31,376 bases of DNA from Saccoglossus kowalevskii (GCF_000003605.2 NW_003105114.1:348740-380115), one strand, 5' to 3'; shown: positions 1 to 10,799, numbered from the stretch's first letter. The notes: a model not told the origin generated them from the sequence alone. Made by a program: numbers and translations.

Positions 1-479
1 GTAGTGAGTAGTCCCGAGGGGATTACTCTATATTAAAAACTTACACTGTGTGCATTCGTGCTAAAAAAATAAACCCCTATGGATGGCAGCACATTGGCAA
101 ACCATTGCCCCTATTGCGGACGCAATGTAAATTTAGTACCCCCTAGAGCAGAAATATTGTAGAAAAAAAACTGTCGCGGTAGAAAAGTTTGAGCGAGCGT
201 TTGGGGCCTGGTCGGGGATATTGGTCAACCAATTCGGGGCTTAGGGCGATGTATGGGAGTGGTTGTTGCAAGAGGGGGCTACAGCAGGCGCAGCAACCCT
301 GTGAATTTATTCCTAAGGGCCTATTGCAGACATTAGCATTTTAAAGTAGGCCCATTTGCCTCCTGCGCGGGCCCGCTTTAAAAGGTAAAAACACAACCCT
401 TTCCCGCTAAATGTGGAACGCACGTGGGGTAGGAATGGCATATAGATTAACTCCCCTGTAACATACTCATATTTTAAAC
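1..479. other. Unassigned CpG-richer stretch
   Basis: No supportable gene. The stretch is richer in G, C and CpG than most of the window, with G-runs around 195-290 and a GGGCCCGC run near 370. Reading frames are short in all six frames. It could be the outer part of the LTR-like piece that follows or a separate old repeat, but no matching second copy exists in the window. Confidence 0.4.
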
Positions 480-964
480 TGTTGAGGGTAGTGGTGATAC
501 AATCAAGATATTTATTCGTGGAGACATCAGATACAGTGATAATACAGTGAAGTGTAAACTTGGTTTCCAGGCGATGGCTTTACAGCCACGCCTAGAGACA
601 GACCTTCCGTATATCCTCCCGTATAACCTCCCGTATAACCTCAGCCCCCTCTTTCTCATCAGTCCCCCTATTTATAAGTGAAACCACGTGATATCGTGAC
701 GTCACTACGACGCCTAGCACAAGTCAACGTGATTGGTTAGAACTTACTAACATGCCAAATAAGGAGTGCTAGACAGTCATGGTGATGTTTGACACGGCGT
801 GTATAAAAGTGTTAATATGGTTTAGGCTTTAAACAATACATTAGATATTACATATAGGTGTAGGAATGTGAACATTAAAGTAATAAGCATGGGAAAGTTA
901 ACACGTATTGACATAGACAATTGAATGCAATTGTCATGTCATACGTTTATGCGGGTACCACATC
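480..964 (+). mobile_element. Possible LTR of an old LTR retrotransposon
   Basis: The segment begins TGTTGAGGG and ends near ACCACATCA. It is followed at 969 by TGGTGAC and a C-run, which partly resembles a tRNA-Trp-type primer-binding site used by some retroviruses and gypsy elements. A TATA-like GTATAAAAG lies near 800, where an LTR promoter could sit. Against this, no partner LTR, no clear polypurine tract before 480 and no recognisable coding part follow in the window. Family unassigned; if real it is a solo or partial, old copy. Confidence 0.22.
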
Positions 965-1500
965 AGATTGGTGACACCCCCCCCCCGGAGAGTAGTACTA
1001 CATTGTTTACGAAACGAGATCGACGAAAGACCGATGTGACTTATATTCCTCGGCGTCGACAGTTGGGAAGCACCTAAACAAATGAAAGTATCGATGTTTT
1101 CGGGTGTATTTTTTTATTTATACATCCAGATTAAATTGGGATAGCTAACACCCCACTAGCTTTCCAGTCATGTTCGTTCACTGGCTCGGCCTCTAAATTT
1201 TGTTTGGCTTCAGTATTCGTCGAATCATCGGCCAGTTGCCAATAACATCTACCTTGATGGTTTGAGAACACTTGTTGGATGGGGTAACGATATGACTACG
1301 TACATGTACCTCGGGTACGCATCCCTACACACTCAGAATGTCTATCGATAGCGGCGATCTGGGGGAGAATATGCGTACACGCGCCAGCGTGGCGTAGTGC
1401 GAGTCCGCGGTGGACACCGAGACGGCCTACCAGTCACGGTGTGCCCTTCGCCCAAGCGATCACTAGATTACTACTCTACACCACACATCAGTCACTCGTC
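965..1500. other. Unassigned CpG-rich stretch after the LTR-like piece
   Basis: This part carries many CpG dinucleotides (for example around 1010-1060 and 1365-1460) and no long reading frame. If the LTR call is right, it would be the untranslated leader of that element. Nothing in it was recognised as protein or RNA gene. Composition falls to the AT-rich background after about 1500. Confidence 0.35.
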
Positions 1501-2623
1501 CACTGTCAATGTAAATGATTTAAAATATAATTATTCTTGATACTTTAATATTTCAGACTTTATATTTCTTAGTGGAGGTTGTGAAAACAATTTCCAGAAA
1601 ATAATTTATTATGCAGTATCCGGGTAGATTTTTTGTCAAGTTTCTGCTTTTTAGTGGCAGTAAATCCACTGGTATAAACAACACCAACTCATAATAAGCT
1701 CAATCACATTTTCTGCTTCGTTTCTGTCGCTGAAATTGAACTTTCGGGTTGCCGTCTCGTTCATTATTGTTTAAATACTGGATATATTCTATTTGTTATT
1801 ATAATATAACATTATCAATACCAGTGAATTTAATGACGTCATTGCAGCAGATTATTCGCGATAATATATCCAATTATTGAACATCAAGGCCCCGTACCAC
1901 GGATGTAAACAAAATATTGTTTTCGAAAAAGTACTACGTCGTGAAATACTGTGTGGGTCACGTATGGTTATGTCTTTGAAGAAAAAGATTTTCATTAATA
2001 GCTTGCATGCGGTGACATAGGAGACAAACTGAGTCTCGTTGCAGTATCACTCATAGTAGTATCTTGGTGGCCATTTGTTCTGATGGTCTATTGTGTGATA
2101 ATTATTTCGAGCGACAATGACTAGCAAATGAATTGATGTTGCAGATATCCGTAATAACTACAGTGAAAATAAGTGATGTCCTTTCTCATACCCTCTTCAC
2201 AGAACAGTCGGGACTCAGAATAGCCCATTTACGATATTTGTATTACTGAAATATTGATGGCATATTTTAGTGTTACGTGAATGGCAATTATTAATACATG
2301 TTTCTATTAACAAAATAATAAAAATGGTTACATTGATGCATGTATACGTCGAACATGTGGGTATTTATGGTATATAAAATGCCTAATAACCGCGCTCACT
2401 TAGTTTGAAGGCCGTGAAGCCCATCTTCGTAGATCTATATCACGCAATCACGCAATATATAGACGCACGGCCCTTATCCATCTTGTGGTGAAGATGGTGA
2501 CATTTAGGCAGTTAATATAACGGTACTGCATGTATAACTGAAAAATATTATCTGTAGAACTATTATTGACTATGTGGAGATTTTTCCTTGTGGACAATCA
2601 ATGGGGTCTTTTGCATTTTTGTT
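1501..2623. other. Unassigned AT-rich DNA
   Basis: No gene, RNA or repeat boundary was recognised. Reading frames are short and the sequence has the same AT-rich texture as the rest of the window. Confidence 0.5.
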
Positions 2624-3335
2624 CAAATGAACATATTGAGATGTTCATATATGACATTGATACAGAAGGATTTGATATCAACCAACATGTACAAACATGT
2701 ACAAACTGTACTGTAATGTCATACACAAACTTTTCAGTTCGCTGACGGTTCAGCGACAGCTGAACAATACCAGGTTAGTGCAGGCATACTATTGCTCATC
2801 TTATCAGTCATTCCTAGTACAGACTGTCGTATAAACCCAAGCACAAATAGGGAAATATTTTTTGTATTCCACGTAGTTGGAATTGAGAATGGTTGATCCA
2901 TATATGTTGCATCATTATTAACTGGGCTGTAACAAACGAAAATTTCGTTGATCCCATGTTCCATGTTCCGCAATATGCAAGAATCATATTTACCTAACTG
3001 TCCTAATATTGGAATAAGTTAATACTTTGTTGTAATTTGGCATTTCAATGACAAGGGAAAGCTTAATATAACCATGAAATATTTGTTAATGTATAACTTG
3101 GGATTGCAAAGTATTGTTTTTTACTAATAAAGATATATATACTAACATTTATCAAGGCATGTACATTAAGTCCATAAGAAGGTGAAGAAAAGCAGTAGCC
3201 AGTGACAAAGCATACATTGCGCAGAATTGCACTTTTAATGCATATTTTACGAATGATAATCTGTTAACTATGCTTCATGCCAATTTGGTAGAATGACCCA
3301 CATACATATATAGTAGCATGCCATGTATTCTTTCT
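2624..3335. repeat. Direct repeat D, copy 1
   Basis: This segment matches 4073-4865 along its length in the same orientation, with scattered substitutions. Shared landmarks include CATATTGAGATGTTCATATA at the left, TTCGCTGACGGTTCAGCGA near 2740 and GACCCACATACATATATAGT at the right. Copy 1 lacks about 80 bases that copy 2 has near 4155-4235. That segment sits between two ACATGT words in copy 2, which fits a deletion in copy 1 between short direct repeats. Copy 1 keeps a 79-codon frame on the minus strand. Whether this is a segmental duplication or two copies of an unknown dispersed element cannot be decided here. Confidence 0.85.
2734..2973 (-). CDS. 79-codon reading frame in repeat D, function unknown
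   Basis: I do not recognise this protein. The frame reads 79 residues from an ATG near 2973 and ends at a stop just past the TTCGCTGACGG landmark. It has no membrane segment or signal peptide I can see; it holds motifs such as SPVNNDATYMDQPFSIPTTW and two cysteines. The open frame covers the central part of direct repeat D, and the same frame in the second copy (about 4275-4510) is interrupted by a stop. One copy could therefore be an exon or mobile-element gene piece under some constraint. Equally, 79 codons can arise by chance in a window this long. CAG words occur just upstream on the minus strand, but no intron boundary can be asserted. Confidence 0.2.
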   Translation of the reverse strand: MRNMEHGINEIFVCYSPVNNDATYMDQPFSIPTTWNTKNISLFVLGFIRQSVLGMTDKMSNSMPALTWYCSAVAEPSAN

Positions 3336-4072
3336 AAAAGAAGAAGCTGTTGTTGACCTTAACTGTTTTGAATGTACGTTACATAAATTGTTTACTGTTC
3401 AGATAAACATATTGACAAAGCCCCGAATTCCTGAATGAGCGTAGACATGTTTTCACGCGAAACGTGTTCAGGAATGAGCGGACTGCTATACTAGATAAAA
3501 TAACAGTGTTACAAAACGTGACACTCATCCAAACTTAATAAAAATCAAAGAAAAATTTCAAAGAACCGTGTGTGGAGAGTATTGAGATATATTAAAAATT
3601 AAACAAGAAGCTTGGTAACTAATATTCGTGAAAACAATGTGATCCACATTATTAAAGTTTATAATATTTGGAGAAAATACATTTGCTTTTACATCTGTGG
3701 TTTTCAGTCTAGTTTATTCGAGGGCATCTCTACGACAAGTTCAATTTAAATTAGATTTTTTGGGATACCCGAAATAGGCAAAGCAAATTAGTATGCAAAT
3801 CAGGTAATTATTTTGGATGTATATAAACCCAAAACAAAGTGTAGTTACGTATCAAGATTCATTGGAAAAGGATGTACTTGAGATAATAATTCGAAAGCTG
3901 AAAACTACCTGTCAGGTAATTATTATGTACATATTTTAATGTAAACTAATAAAAGTATGTGCAATGTCACAGACAACAAGTATAGAAAGTTTCATTGAAA
4001 TGTGATCAGAAATTGAATTCGATTGAAAACTAAACAGGTATGTCCATTGTTCTAGTGCATCTATGTACTTAG
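3336..4072. other. Unassigned AT-rich DNA between the D copies
   Basis: No gene was recognised. A small internal direct repeat of AATGAGCG occurs near 3434 and 3472 around a GTTTTCACGCGAAAC core. A 65-codon minus-strand frame from 3936 runs into the second D copy and looks accidental. Confidence 0.45.
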
Positions 4073-4865
4073 TTTCAAATGAACATATTGAGATGTTCAT
4101 ATATGACATTGACACAGAAGGATTTGATATCAACCAACATGTACAAACATGTTAAAAACGGTGATAATATCTGAATATATTTCGTTTCGAATAATATTTT
4201 CCATCAAACATCGCATAGCCTATTTCTATTGACATGTTAAACTGTACTGTACTGTCATACACAAACTTTTCAGTTCGCTGACGGTTCAGCGATAGCTGAA
4301 CAATACCAGGTTAGTGCAGGTATGCTATTGCTCATCTTGTCAGTCAATCCTAATACAGACTATCGTATAAACCCAAGCACAAATAGGGAAACACATTTTG
4401 TGTTCCACGTAGTTGGAATTGAGAATGGTTGATCCATATATGTTGCATCATTATTAACTGGGCTGTAACAAACGAAAATTTCGTTGATACCACGTTCCAT
4501 GTTCCGCAATATGCAAGAATGATATTTACCTAACTGTCCTAATATTGGAATAAGTTAATACTTTGTTGTAAATTGGCATTTCAATGACAAGGGAAAACTT
4601 AATATAACCATGAAATATTTGTTAATGTATAACTTGGAATTGCAAAGTATTTGTTTTACTAAATAAAGATATATATACTAACATTCATCAAGGCATGTAC
4701 ATTAAGTCCCTAAGAAGGTGAAGAAAAGCAGTAGCCTGTGACAAAGCATACATTGCGCAGAATTGTACTTTTAATGCATATTTTACGAATGATAATCTGT
4801 TAACTATGCTTCATGCTAATTTGGTAGAATGACCCACATACATATATAGTAATATTCCATGTATT
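4073..4865. repeat. Direct repeat D, copy 2
   Basis: This is the second copy of the 2624-3335 repeat, in the same orientation and about 1.45 kb downstream. It keeps the roughly 80-base segment at 4155-4235 that copy 1 lacks, so it is closer to the ancestral length. Its right end runs directly into a copy of dispersed repeat A (head near 4850), whereas copy 1 is not followed by A. D may thus be the left part of a larger compound repeat. Confidence 0.85.
4275..4510 (-). pseudogene. Decayed counterpart of the 79-codon frame
   Basis: This minus-strand segment aligns with the open frame at 2734-2973. The first half reads the same residues with few changes (NEIFVCYSPVNNDATYMDQP is shared), then an in-frame TAG replaces a CAG codon and further differences follow. 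The pattern suggests either relaxed constraint in this copy or that neither copy codes for protein. Confidence 0.3.
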
Positions 4866-5400
4866 TCGCTCCTGTCAATAGTTCCCATCAAACAGTCTTA
4901 TGACAATCGGCATAAAACGCAACTGCATAGATTCGTCAAATTTAATTATAACTTGATTGAAATTTGTGTTGTCGGATTAGAAAATCACTTACGGTCGGGA
5001 GTGACGTGGCTAAGCTTAAGCAGAACTTAAGTAATTATTTTATTAAACCCTGCCATCAAAATTATTCATTAACTTTATACAATATATGTTACTTAATTAA
5101 ACATAATGATGCCAGATTAAACCTTCTAATGGTCGATAATAAGAATGTTTGGATTGATTTGTTTGTCGTAATTTACAATAAGATGGCTTTTTAATATATG
5201 GTGAACAATGAGATAACATTTTCAATGACGAAAACCATCACACTACAGTTATCTGGGACCGCAAATACAGTTTTATCACATGTGTGGCCGCATTACGCCC
5301 TTGTATACAAAATAAGACCACTGCATATGTTTATCTGCATGTGGATAATGGTTTTTAAATTTCCCAATTATGCGATTATTACACGTCGAGTCTAAATGAC
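4820..5400 (+). repeat. Dispersed repeat A, copy at 4820
   Basis: The head carries the family signature of a TTTCG-CTCCTGTCAATA word, then ATCAAACAGT, then an ATAAAACGCAACTG word near 4911. Landmarks further on, in order, are TTAATTAAACATAATGATG near 5092, a GGTCGATAATAAGAATGTTTGGAT word near 5130, TATGGTGAACAATGAG near 5197, and a GTGTGGCCGCATTACGCCCTTGTATA-type end near 5282. The same series occurs at 6588-7560 and 17803-18600. No coding capacity was recognised; frames of 65-76 codons in it are not shared between copies. It may be a non-autonomous transposon or part of a larger element. Confidence 0.6.
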
Positions 5401-6587
5401 CGGAAAACGAATCGATTTTGCGAAAATCATATAAATCTCAAATTATATCATTAAAATTTGTCTCAGCTCCAAGTGATTATTGTGAGGTATATAAGCCGTA
5501 TTTAGCTGCATGAAGTAAAATGGTAGAATTACTTCTTCTTATATATTACGTTCCTGCCAGTAATTCCGTCACACACATTTTCATAATAAACGACATGTTA
5601 CGACATGTTACGACATGTTAAAATATGACTGTAAAGCGCGGAGTGTACAGCTCACTGTAAAGGACAGACAGCGGCACAATTCTACGTTACCTCGTACTAG
5701 TGTCGTAAAGTTAATAACGGCGGTGAAGAGAACCGATCTTACTTCATGGGGAAAACTACATTCTCAGATAGTCAGCCTTTTGTTAGCTTATCGATGCCAT
5801 GTTCATCTGAAAATCACATACATCATTAAATTGCTGAAATAAGCTAGGAAAATGCAACCAAAATAATTACGGGCACATGTGTTTTCACTACATACACTGA
5901 TATGTACGTGAACAAAAATGTAGAACGTAAAAAATGGAAAACAAAAACAAAAAAACAACGGATAGATATCTTACTCAAACTCAATATTATGTGTCTGAAA
6001 TATAGTAGTATTGATGGTATGTTTCGTTGATTTACCCACAATTAACACTATTTTACAAGTACGGACGAGCAGAAGCCAATCCGCAGAAGACAGTGCAATA
6101 GTACATTTGTGTTTACGTTGTATTGACTCTTGTTCTTGTAAAAAAAAATATTTTGAATAACTGATTAGCAGCAGAGTGAAAATACGAGCAAAACAAGACA
6201 AATCTAAGTTAAAGCACGAAAAGATAAGAGACTGACAGTAAAAAAAAACGTCTGGGATATTATTATTAATTTATGAATTATGGAACGATATCAGTTTTTG
6301 CTGTCGGCAAATAACACGATTGTCATCCAGGAAAATCGTACTGGTTCTACTTGAGATGAAAATGAAACCATTGAATAATTAGCTGGAAGGCCCACAAACA
6401 CTGCTCGTTGTTGGTGACCTACTTAATGCAATAGTTCATATCCGCAAACAAGTTCATTACGGTTCAGTTATGTGTGCTATGCCAGCCAATAAGATACACC
6501 AAGTTATTATAACCCGATCAGAGTAAAATTAAATAGTAAAATAGCTTATTATCCGAGGGATGTAGTAGTTGGTATATTTGTTGTCTT
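5401..6587. other. Mostly unassigned, with a short family A head
   Basis: A truncated family A head lies at about 5515-5590 (GTAGAATTACTT followed by a TTACGTTCCTGCCAGTAATTCCG-type word). Immediately after it, 5591-5620 holds three exact tandem copies of CGACATGTTA. The remainder is AT-rich with no recognised gene; frames of 65-76 codons here show no family features. Confidence 0.5.
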
Positions 6588-7560
6588 GGAATATATTTCG
6601 TTTCTGTCAATAATTCCAGTCACAGTTTTATGAACATCGGCGAGAGACGCAACTGATGCGATTTCTCGAATTCGATTATAATATATATTGAAATAATTTG
6701 TGTCGAATCTGTAAATCAGTGTTAGCGGAAATGATATGGTTAATACGACTCACCATGTGTAATTCATTCATTGTATCTTTCCGCTCAACATTAATCGTGC
6801 ATTTTATAAAATATATAGTTTTCTATGTTTTATTATTTACTTTATCATTTATGACATGCAAATTAAATGTTACTTTATTAAACATAATGCTTCTAGATTA
6901 AATTTGTTGAAACTATTTTGTCTCAGGCTATTCAATTTAAATAATAATTCTGATTTGACAAAACGCGACCTGGATTGTACTCGATTTTCATCAGCAAAAG
7001 AAGCTTAGGTTCGATAATATGAATGTTTAGATTTGGTTGTTTTGCAAAATTTAATTTAAGAAAGCTTTTCAGATTATGGTGAAATACTATTTTACCATGG
7101 CGCATGAGGAAAACAGCATTGGCACATTTCTATGAAAAGTTGTCGAAGGTTTTTATAATGATATGAACAACATGCAGTGAAACATCTTACCTCAGAAGGC
7201 TTATATCACTCACAAAATTTCGAAATATGTTATAACAGTTATCTTGGCTAAGCAGTAATATTCCAATATACACAAATGTGAGCAATAACCATAGTATACA
7301 TGGAATTCCAACACTTTCAAACTATATAGCAAGCAGTGTAACTACTACCATTATAAATACATGTGGACAGTTATTGACTAGGAATCCAATACACCACACA
7401 CTTTTCTACGGTATGATTATTCACAAAATCCATAAACCCGCTGGAAACATATGTGCACACTTTGGAACAGTTTTAGCGCAGAGATACATATATTATAGTA
7501 TGAAAGTAGTCTGAAGGCAGTACATAAAGATGTGTTTTCCTGTGTGGCTGCAATACAGAC
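6588..7560 (+). repeat. Dispersed repeat A, longest copy
   Basis: Begins GGAATATATTTCGTTTCTGTC and carries the family landmarks in order: TATGACATGCAAATTAAATG near 6851, TTTATTAAACATAATGCTTC near 6874, ACAAAACGCGACCTG near 6958, CGATAATATGAATGTTTAGA near 7013, ATTATGGTGAAATAC near 7074 and TTTTACCATGGCGCATGAGG near 7091. TTTTCCTGTGTGGCTGCAATAC near 7535 is the usual right end. No protein domain is visible. All recognised copies in this window lie on the plus strand. Confidence 0.6.
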
Positions 7561-8020
7561 AGTGAAAATGATTGGAAACGTTATCGTAAAACGAATTTTG
7601 CAGAAACCAAAAATTGCGATGCATTGAAAACCAGTATAATCTCTATGCTTTGTTACATGCCTTTGCCCGCCCATGGAACGGTACAGGGTGTAAATGTACT
7701 CATTTTAGCGCTGAACATAAATATCTGGATTATACTACGTTTATGTCAATAATACCCATTGAAAAGTCGCATAGTCCACTTGTTCCGACATGTTGAAGCG
7801 GCTGACGATAATAATACGTGTTAAAACGTAAAGGCTCGTGGGTGTACTCTTGTTGGTAAAAAAACGCTCTATAGCAGACTGCTGCATGCGCAGGTGATGA
7901 CTCCCCCGCTTTAAAATAGTAATTTCAAACCCGAACTATACACCTCATAGATGGATTAACTGCCTTATAGTACACTTCTAAGTTAGTGGAGAATAGTTGC
8001 ATTGCTCATCTTACCTACAG
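7561..8020. other. Unassigned DNA upstream of the candidate exon
   Basis: No exon could be supported. A pyrimidine-leaning tract ending TTACCTACAG (8011-8020) lies directly before the 8021-8385 reading frame and could be a splice acceptor. If so, this stretch is intron. Confidence 0.4.
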
Positions 8021-8385
8021 TCACTGGTGAATATTGTCATATTGGTAATATTGATGGTGGAGATCAGGGTGAAAACTACATTCTTATATATGTACACCTT
8101 TGTTCAACGCCAAATATAATGAGCATTTGCACTGAGTACTCGTATGTCTCTCGTGTGATAAAAATCTCATACATTTACATCTTTGAGATTGCTGTGGGTA
8201 TAATCATTTGTGTTTTCACTTTACTTGTGTCTATGCTTACGATTCTTTTGAACAAGAGAAAGTACAAAAACTGTGAAAAAAAAACAAGACTCATATTTCA
8301 TCCTAACTCTAAATTATGTAACAAAAAAGTATTAAATATAATATATAGTATCATTTCACATGCACGGACCGGTCACAGAGTCTGA
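8021..8385 (+). CDS. Candidate terminal exon of a single-pass membrane protein
   Basis: This open stretch follows an acceptor-like TTACCTACAG and runs about 121 codons to a stop, entering one base into a codon. I cannot name the protein. From the acceptor on, it shows a short polar region with four cysteines (GEYC, HLC, SIC and one in the membrane part), then a strongly hydrophobic segment of about 25 residues (YIYIFEIAVGIIICVFTLLV onward). A basic stop-transfer stretch follows (NKRKYKNCEKKTR), then a short tail ending ARTGHRV. That order fits a type I receptor-like protein with a small cytoplasmic tail. No upstream exon was identified, and a chance frame in AT-rich DNA, which easily mimics hydrophobic segments, remains possible. 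The nearest in-frame ATG is near 8119, inside the ectodomain part. Confidence 0.33.
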
Positions 8386-8579
8386 TGGCTTGAAGGCTAT
8401 ACCTAGAATGATAACACTTTCGTTTGGATTGAAACAGACAGTGACAAGGTGTGTGATTGCCATCAGTCTGAAACCACCCCATGATATATTTGAATAACTC
8501 GTCATTTTGTCCAAATTGTCGGAGTAATACGTTTGTGTTTATGTTGTTTTGACTGTTACGAAATTACAAGCACATATAT
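8386..8579. other. Unassigned short spacer
   Basis: No recognised feature. If 8021-8385 is a last exon, this would include its 3' untranslated region; an AATAAA was not seen here. Confidence 0.4.
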
Positions 8580-8855
8580 GAGCATATAAATATGAAATGC
8601 AGAATAACAACTCGCAAAATGGTAAATGTACTTCGACACTGTAAGTAGACGGGCATTTTCTGCTATGCTACAACGCGCTGAAACAAAATAGTCAGCATGA
8701 AAATGCTGACGTCATGAAAAAAAACATGCAGAATAATTTTCCACACAAATAAAGCGGAATATAATCTTGGCTAGAAGGACCTACTCATTTATGATCTTTG
8801 TTGGGAGAAACCTTTTCACCAGCAGTGAAGAACAGATTGGAAGAAAGCTAAACAT
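8580..8855 (-). repeat. tRNA-headed SINE-like unit (family B), single copy
   Basis: This unit shares the order of landmarks seen in the arrays at 12300 and 16290. They are a CATATAAATATGAAA word near 8583, a decayed tRNA-like block with CACTGTAAGTAGAC near 8637, CTACAACGCGCTGAAACA near 8668, TTTTCCACACAAATAAAG near 8738, and TTTTCACCAGCAGTGAAGAACA near 8812. Its tRNA-like promoter faces the minus strand, as in all other copies here. A perfect 8-bp hairpin with a GAAA loop lies at 8691-8710. It is the only isolated unit in the window. Confidence 0.6.
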
Positions 8856-8881
8856 AATATAATATAATATAATATATATAT
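8854..8881. repeat. AATAT microsatellite
   Basis: About five imperfect tandem copies of a five-base AT-only unit, grading into a TA run. It abuts the right end of the isolated family B unit. Confidence 0.8.
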
Positions 8882-9359
8882 TTTGTTTCTTAGCGTGCAT
8901 GGCTAAGGTTGCAATTCATGTCAGCCGTCGTAATAAAAGGCAGAACAAAGGCTCGAGTGAGCCTCTGGAAATTGTTATTTAAAGCATTAAGTGGAGGCTT
9001 GAAACAGAATATGAATGTTCCCGGATCACGAACCAACTGCCTGAATTTGAAATTAATGTGGACGGCAGAGGATGCACTATGTAGAATCGCGGACAACACA
9101 CTTCGCATTCTACTGTAATTGTGGCAGGTATGATCTATTTAAAACGGGAAGTTGCCTTGTCTTGTTGTTGAACATCGATACATTGTCAAACGAACATCAT
9201 TATATTAGCAAACTTAGCACACGCACAGGAGCCAAGAGTTTTGTCCTCTTGGTGGGCTATCATTGCACACACTTGCAGCAGCGCATATATGTTTTATGTT
9301 ACTTGTTCTGTGTTTTAAATGTTTTGATTTTCCCTTGGAATTTGGCAGGGGGGTTGATA
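8882..9359. other. Unassigned DNA with overlapping frames on both strands
   Basis: Frames of 69-98 codons occur on both strands, but they overlap one another and show no domain, signal peptide or splice context I can defend. Composition is somewhat less AT-rich than the flanks. Nothing is called here. Confidence 0.4.
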
Positions 9360-9578
9360 CCCCCTTAAGTGCGAACCGGTGTCACCGGCGCCAATATAAT
9401 TCCCAATTTTCGAGGTTTTTCCCGGTGTTCCTTAGAAAGCCGCTAGAGTGCTATCTAAGTACCCGATGAAAACCACTGTCACGGCTCTGAGTGGGTTTAA
9501 AATAACAGTTTTGGCGTTTACTTGCTGACGCACGCAAAGTGATTTTCTTCGCTTACTTTCAAAGACGCAATAATCACA

Positions 9579-9790
9579 ATGGTAAATTGGTATTACAACG
9601 CTCCTGGCTGTTCTTCCAGTGCCATAAAGAAAAATAAATCTGAAAAAAGCTTTTCAACGTAATTTTCCATGCCTTTCCATTGGAAAAACATCGCTCACTC
9701 AAGGGGCAATGAATATCTATGGAAATACATACTCTGGAAAGAGTGGTCCAGCTACAGATTATCCTGTTCCAGTGCCATTCATTAACTGAC
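9579..9790 (+). pseudogene. THAP-domain-like start, broken
   Basis: An ATG at 9579 opens MVNWYYNAPGCSSSAIKK, which resembles the usual start of a THAP zinc-binding DNA-binding domain (MVxxC-x-PGCxx then a basic run, SF, and a tryptophan-lysine further on). The first zinc-ligand cysteine appears to be a tyrosine, while the PGC cysteine is present. An in-frame stop follows after about 27 codons, and W-K pairs continue beyond it in the same frame, as a decayed THAP would. THAP domains occur in several DNA transposases (P, Kolobok, ISL2EU) and in host factors. The neighbouring YqaJ relic favours a transposon source. Confidence 0.4.
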
Positions 9791-9869
9791 AAGAGCAGTA
9801 GAAAGTGTATAACATTATTCATAAAAAAATAATTCGAAACTGACAAACTGACTAAATGCCATCCCTAAT

Positions 9870-10525
9870 CACACAGAAGTCGTAATTGTGGGTTCAATGA
9901 ACTTAATAAAAAAGGCTGTCAGTTTCGTTAACATTTCTTGGCAAAATTGCCTATCATACTATATTCTCTTCCTTTCTTCGCATACAACACAAAGTCACAC
10001 CAGGGTAGTTTACAAACTGCGAGTTGCATTTGCATTTCAGTGTACCATGAGGAAGATCGTTTCAATATTAGTTTGCCGTTTATGTCAACTGGAACAGGGT
10101 AACTTGGGTCTTGTATTAATATCTCTAATGGTAATATGTTCTGGTGCTTGCTGGGACATTAAATTTCGCATAAACCTTGGCCACAACAATTAAAGGATAC
10201 AAGACCATCAGGGCTTGCTCCGAGATGTGGTTGGTCAATACTGACGACGAAACCTGAATCTTTAATGTCGGCGTTTCTATGTTTAGTCTGGTACTTCTCA
10301 AAATATAACTGGCGTGCGACAGGTTTATTTTTGATGCCAATATCTAGGTGCGGAGACTGCACTTGCTGATTGCGAGTACTTAGTATTTTGTTCACGATGT
10401 AGTTGTCTGAATTATTAGTTTCCCATATATGAAGCACGCAGTGAGCTAACTGGCTGTTACATGGCTATGTCAATTTTTAAACCAATGCGACGAGTTTCGC
10501 TGATTTAGTGATGTGATTAGTTCAA
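9870..10525 (-). pseudogene. YqaJ-type nuclease domain, broken
   Basis: Reading the minus strand from about 10525, a TSLNQRNSSHWF entry leads to NKPVARQLYFEKYQ and then GFVVSIDQPHLGASPDGLV. GLCEI and CPSKHQN come next, and then WYTEMQMQLAVCKLPWCDFV and a GREYSMIGNFA tail near 9935. This is the order of the YqaJ recombinase/exonuclease family (PD-(D/E)xK nuclease fold): the acidic residue in SPDGL, then the E-x-K pair, then the YY-x-Q-x-Q-L block. The lysine codon of the E-x-K pair is replaced by a stop and at least one frame change occurs further on. An open frame of about 92 codons survives at 10159-10437. The protein would have trimmed or processed DNA ends in the transposon life cycle; this is inference. 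Confidence 0.72.
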
Positions 10526-10799
10526 TGTCGGACACAGTGAGTTCATTTGCCATGTACTGTTTAAAATTGGTTGCACTTGAAGATTTGAATTCATTGCCTT
10601 AATCCGGAATTGTTGGTGGGTCTGTTACTGAGTTTAACATTGAATCAACATGTGGTTGTAGCACGAGTTCACGGGGGAAATATCGTAAATAGTTTTGATT
10701 AAATCTTCGTTGTTTTCATGGCATGGATTTTCATCCTGGGTTGTAAGATGACAATGTTGGTTTTAGAAGTCAGTGGCTGGGCGCGATTAATTTCGTCTT

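Noticed and set aside
1365-1445. GC-rich stretch that might hold a tRNA gene
   Set aside because: No A and B boxes at tRNA spacing and no cloverleaf could be drawn.
5591-5620. Three tandem CGACATGTTA copies, considered as a CRISPR or iteron array
   Set aside because: Only three 10-base units with no spacers, in eukaryotic repeat DNA; a small tandem slip is the simpler reading.
9354-9385. GGGGGTTGATACCCCC and CCGGTGTCACCGG hairpins, considered as a terminator or transposon end
   Set aside because: No matching inverse near 11000 and no associated RNA gene; left as part of the relic's uncertain left limit.
8890-9469. Several 68-98 codon frames on both strands
   Set aside because: They overlap each other on opposite strands and in different frames, so at most one could be real, and none has supporting features.
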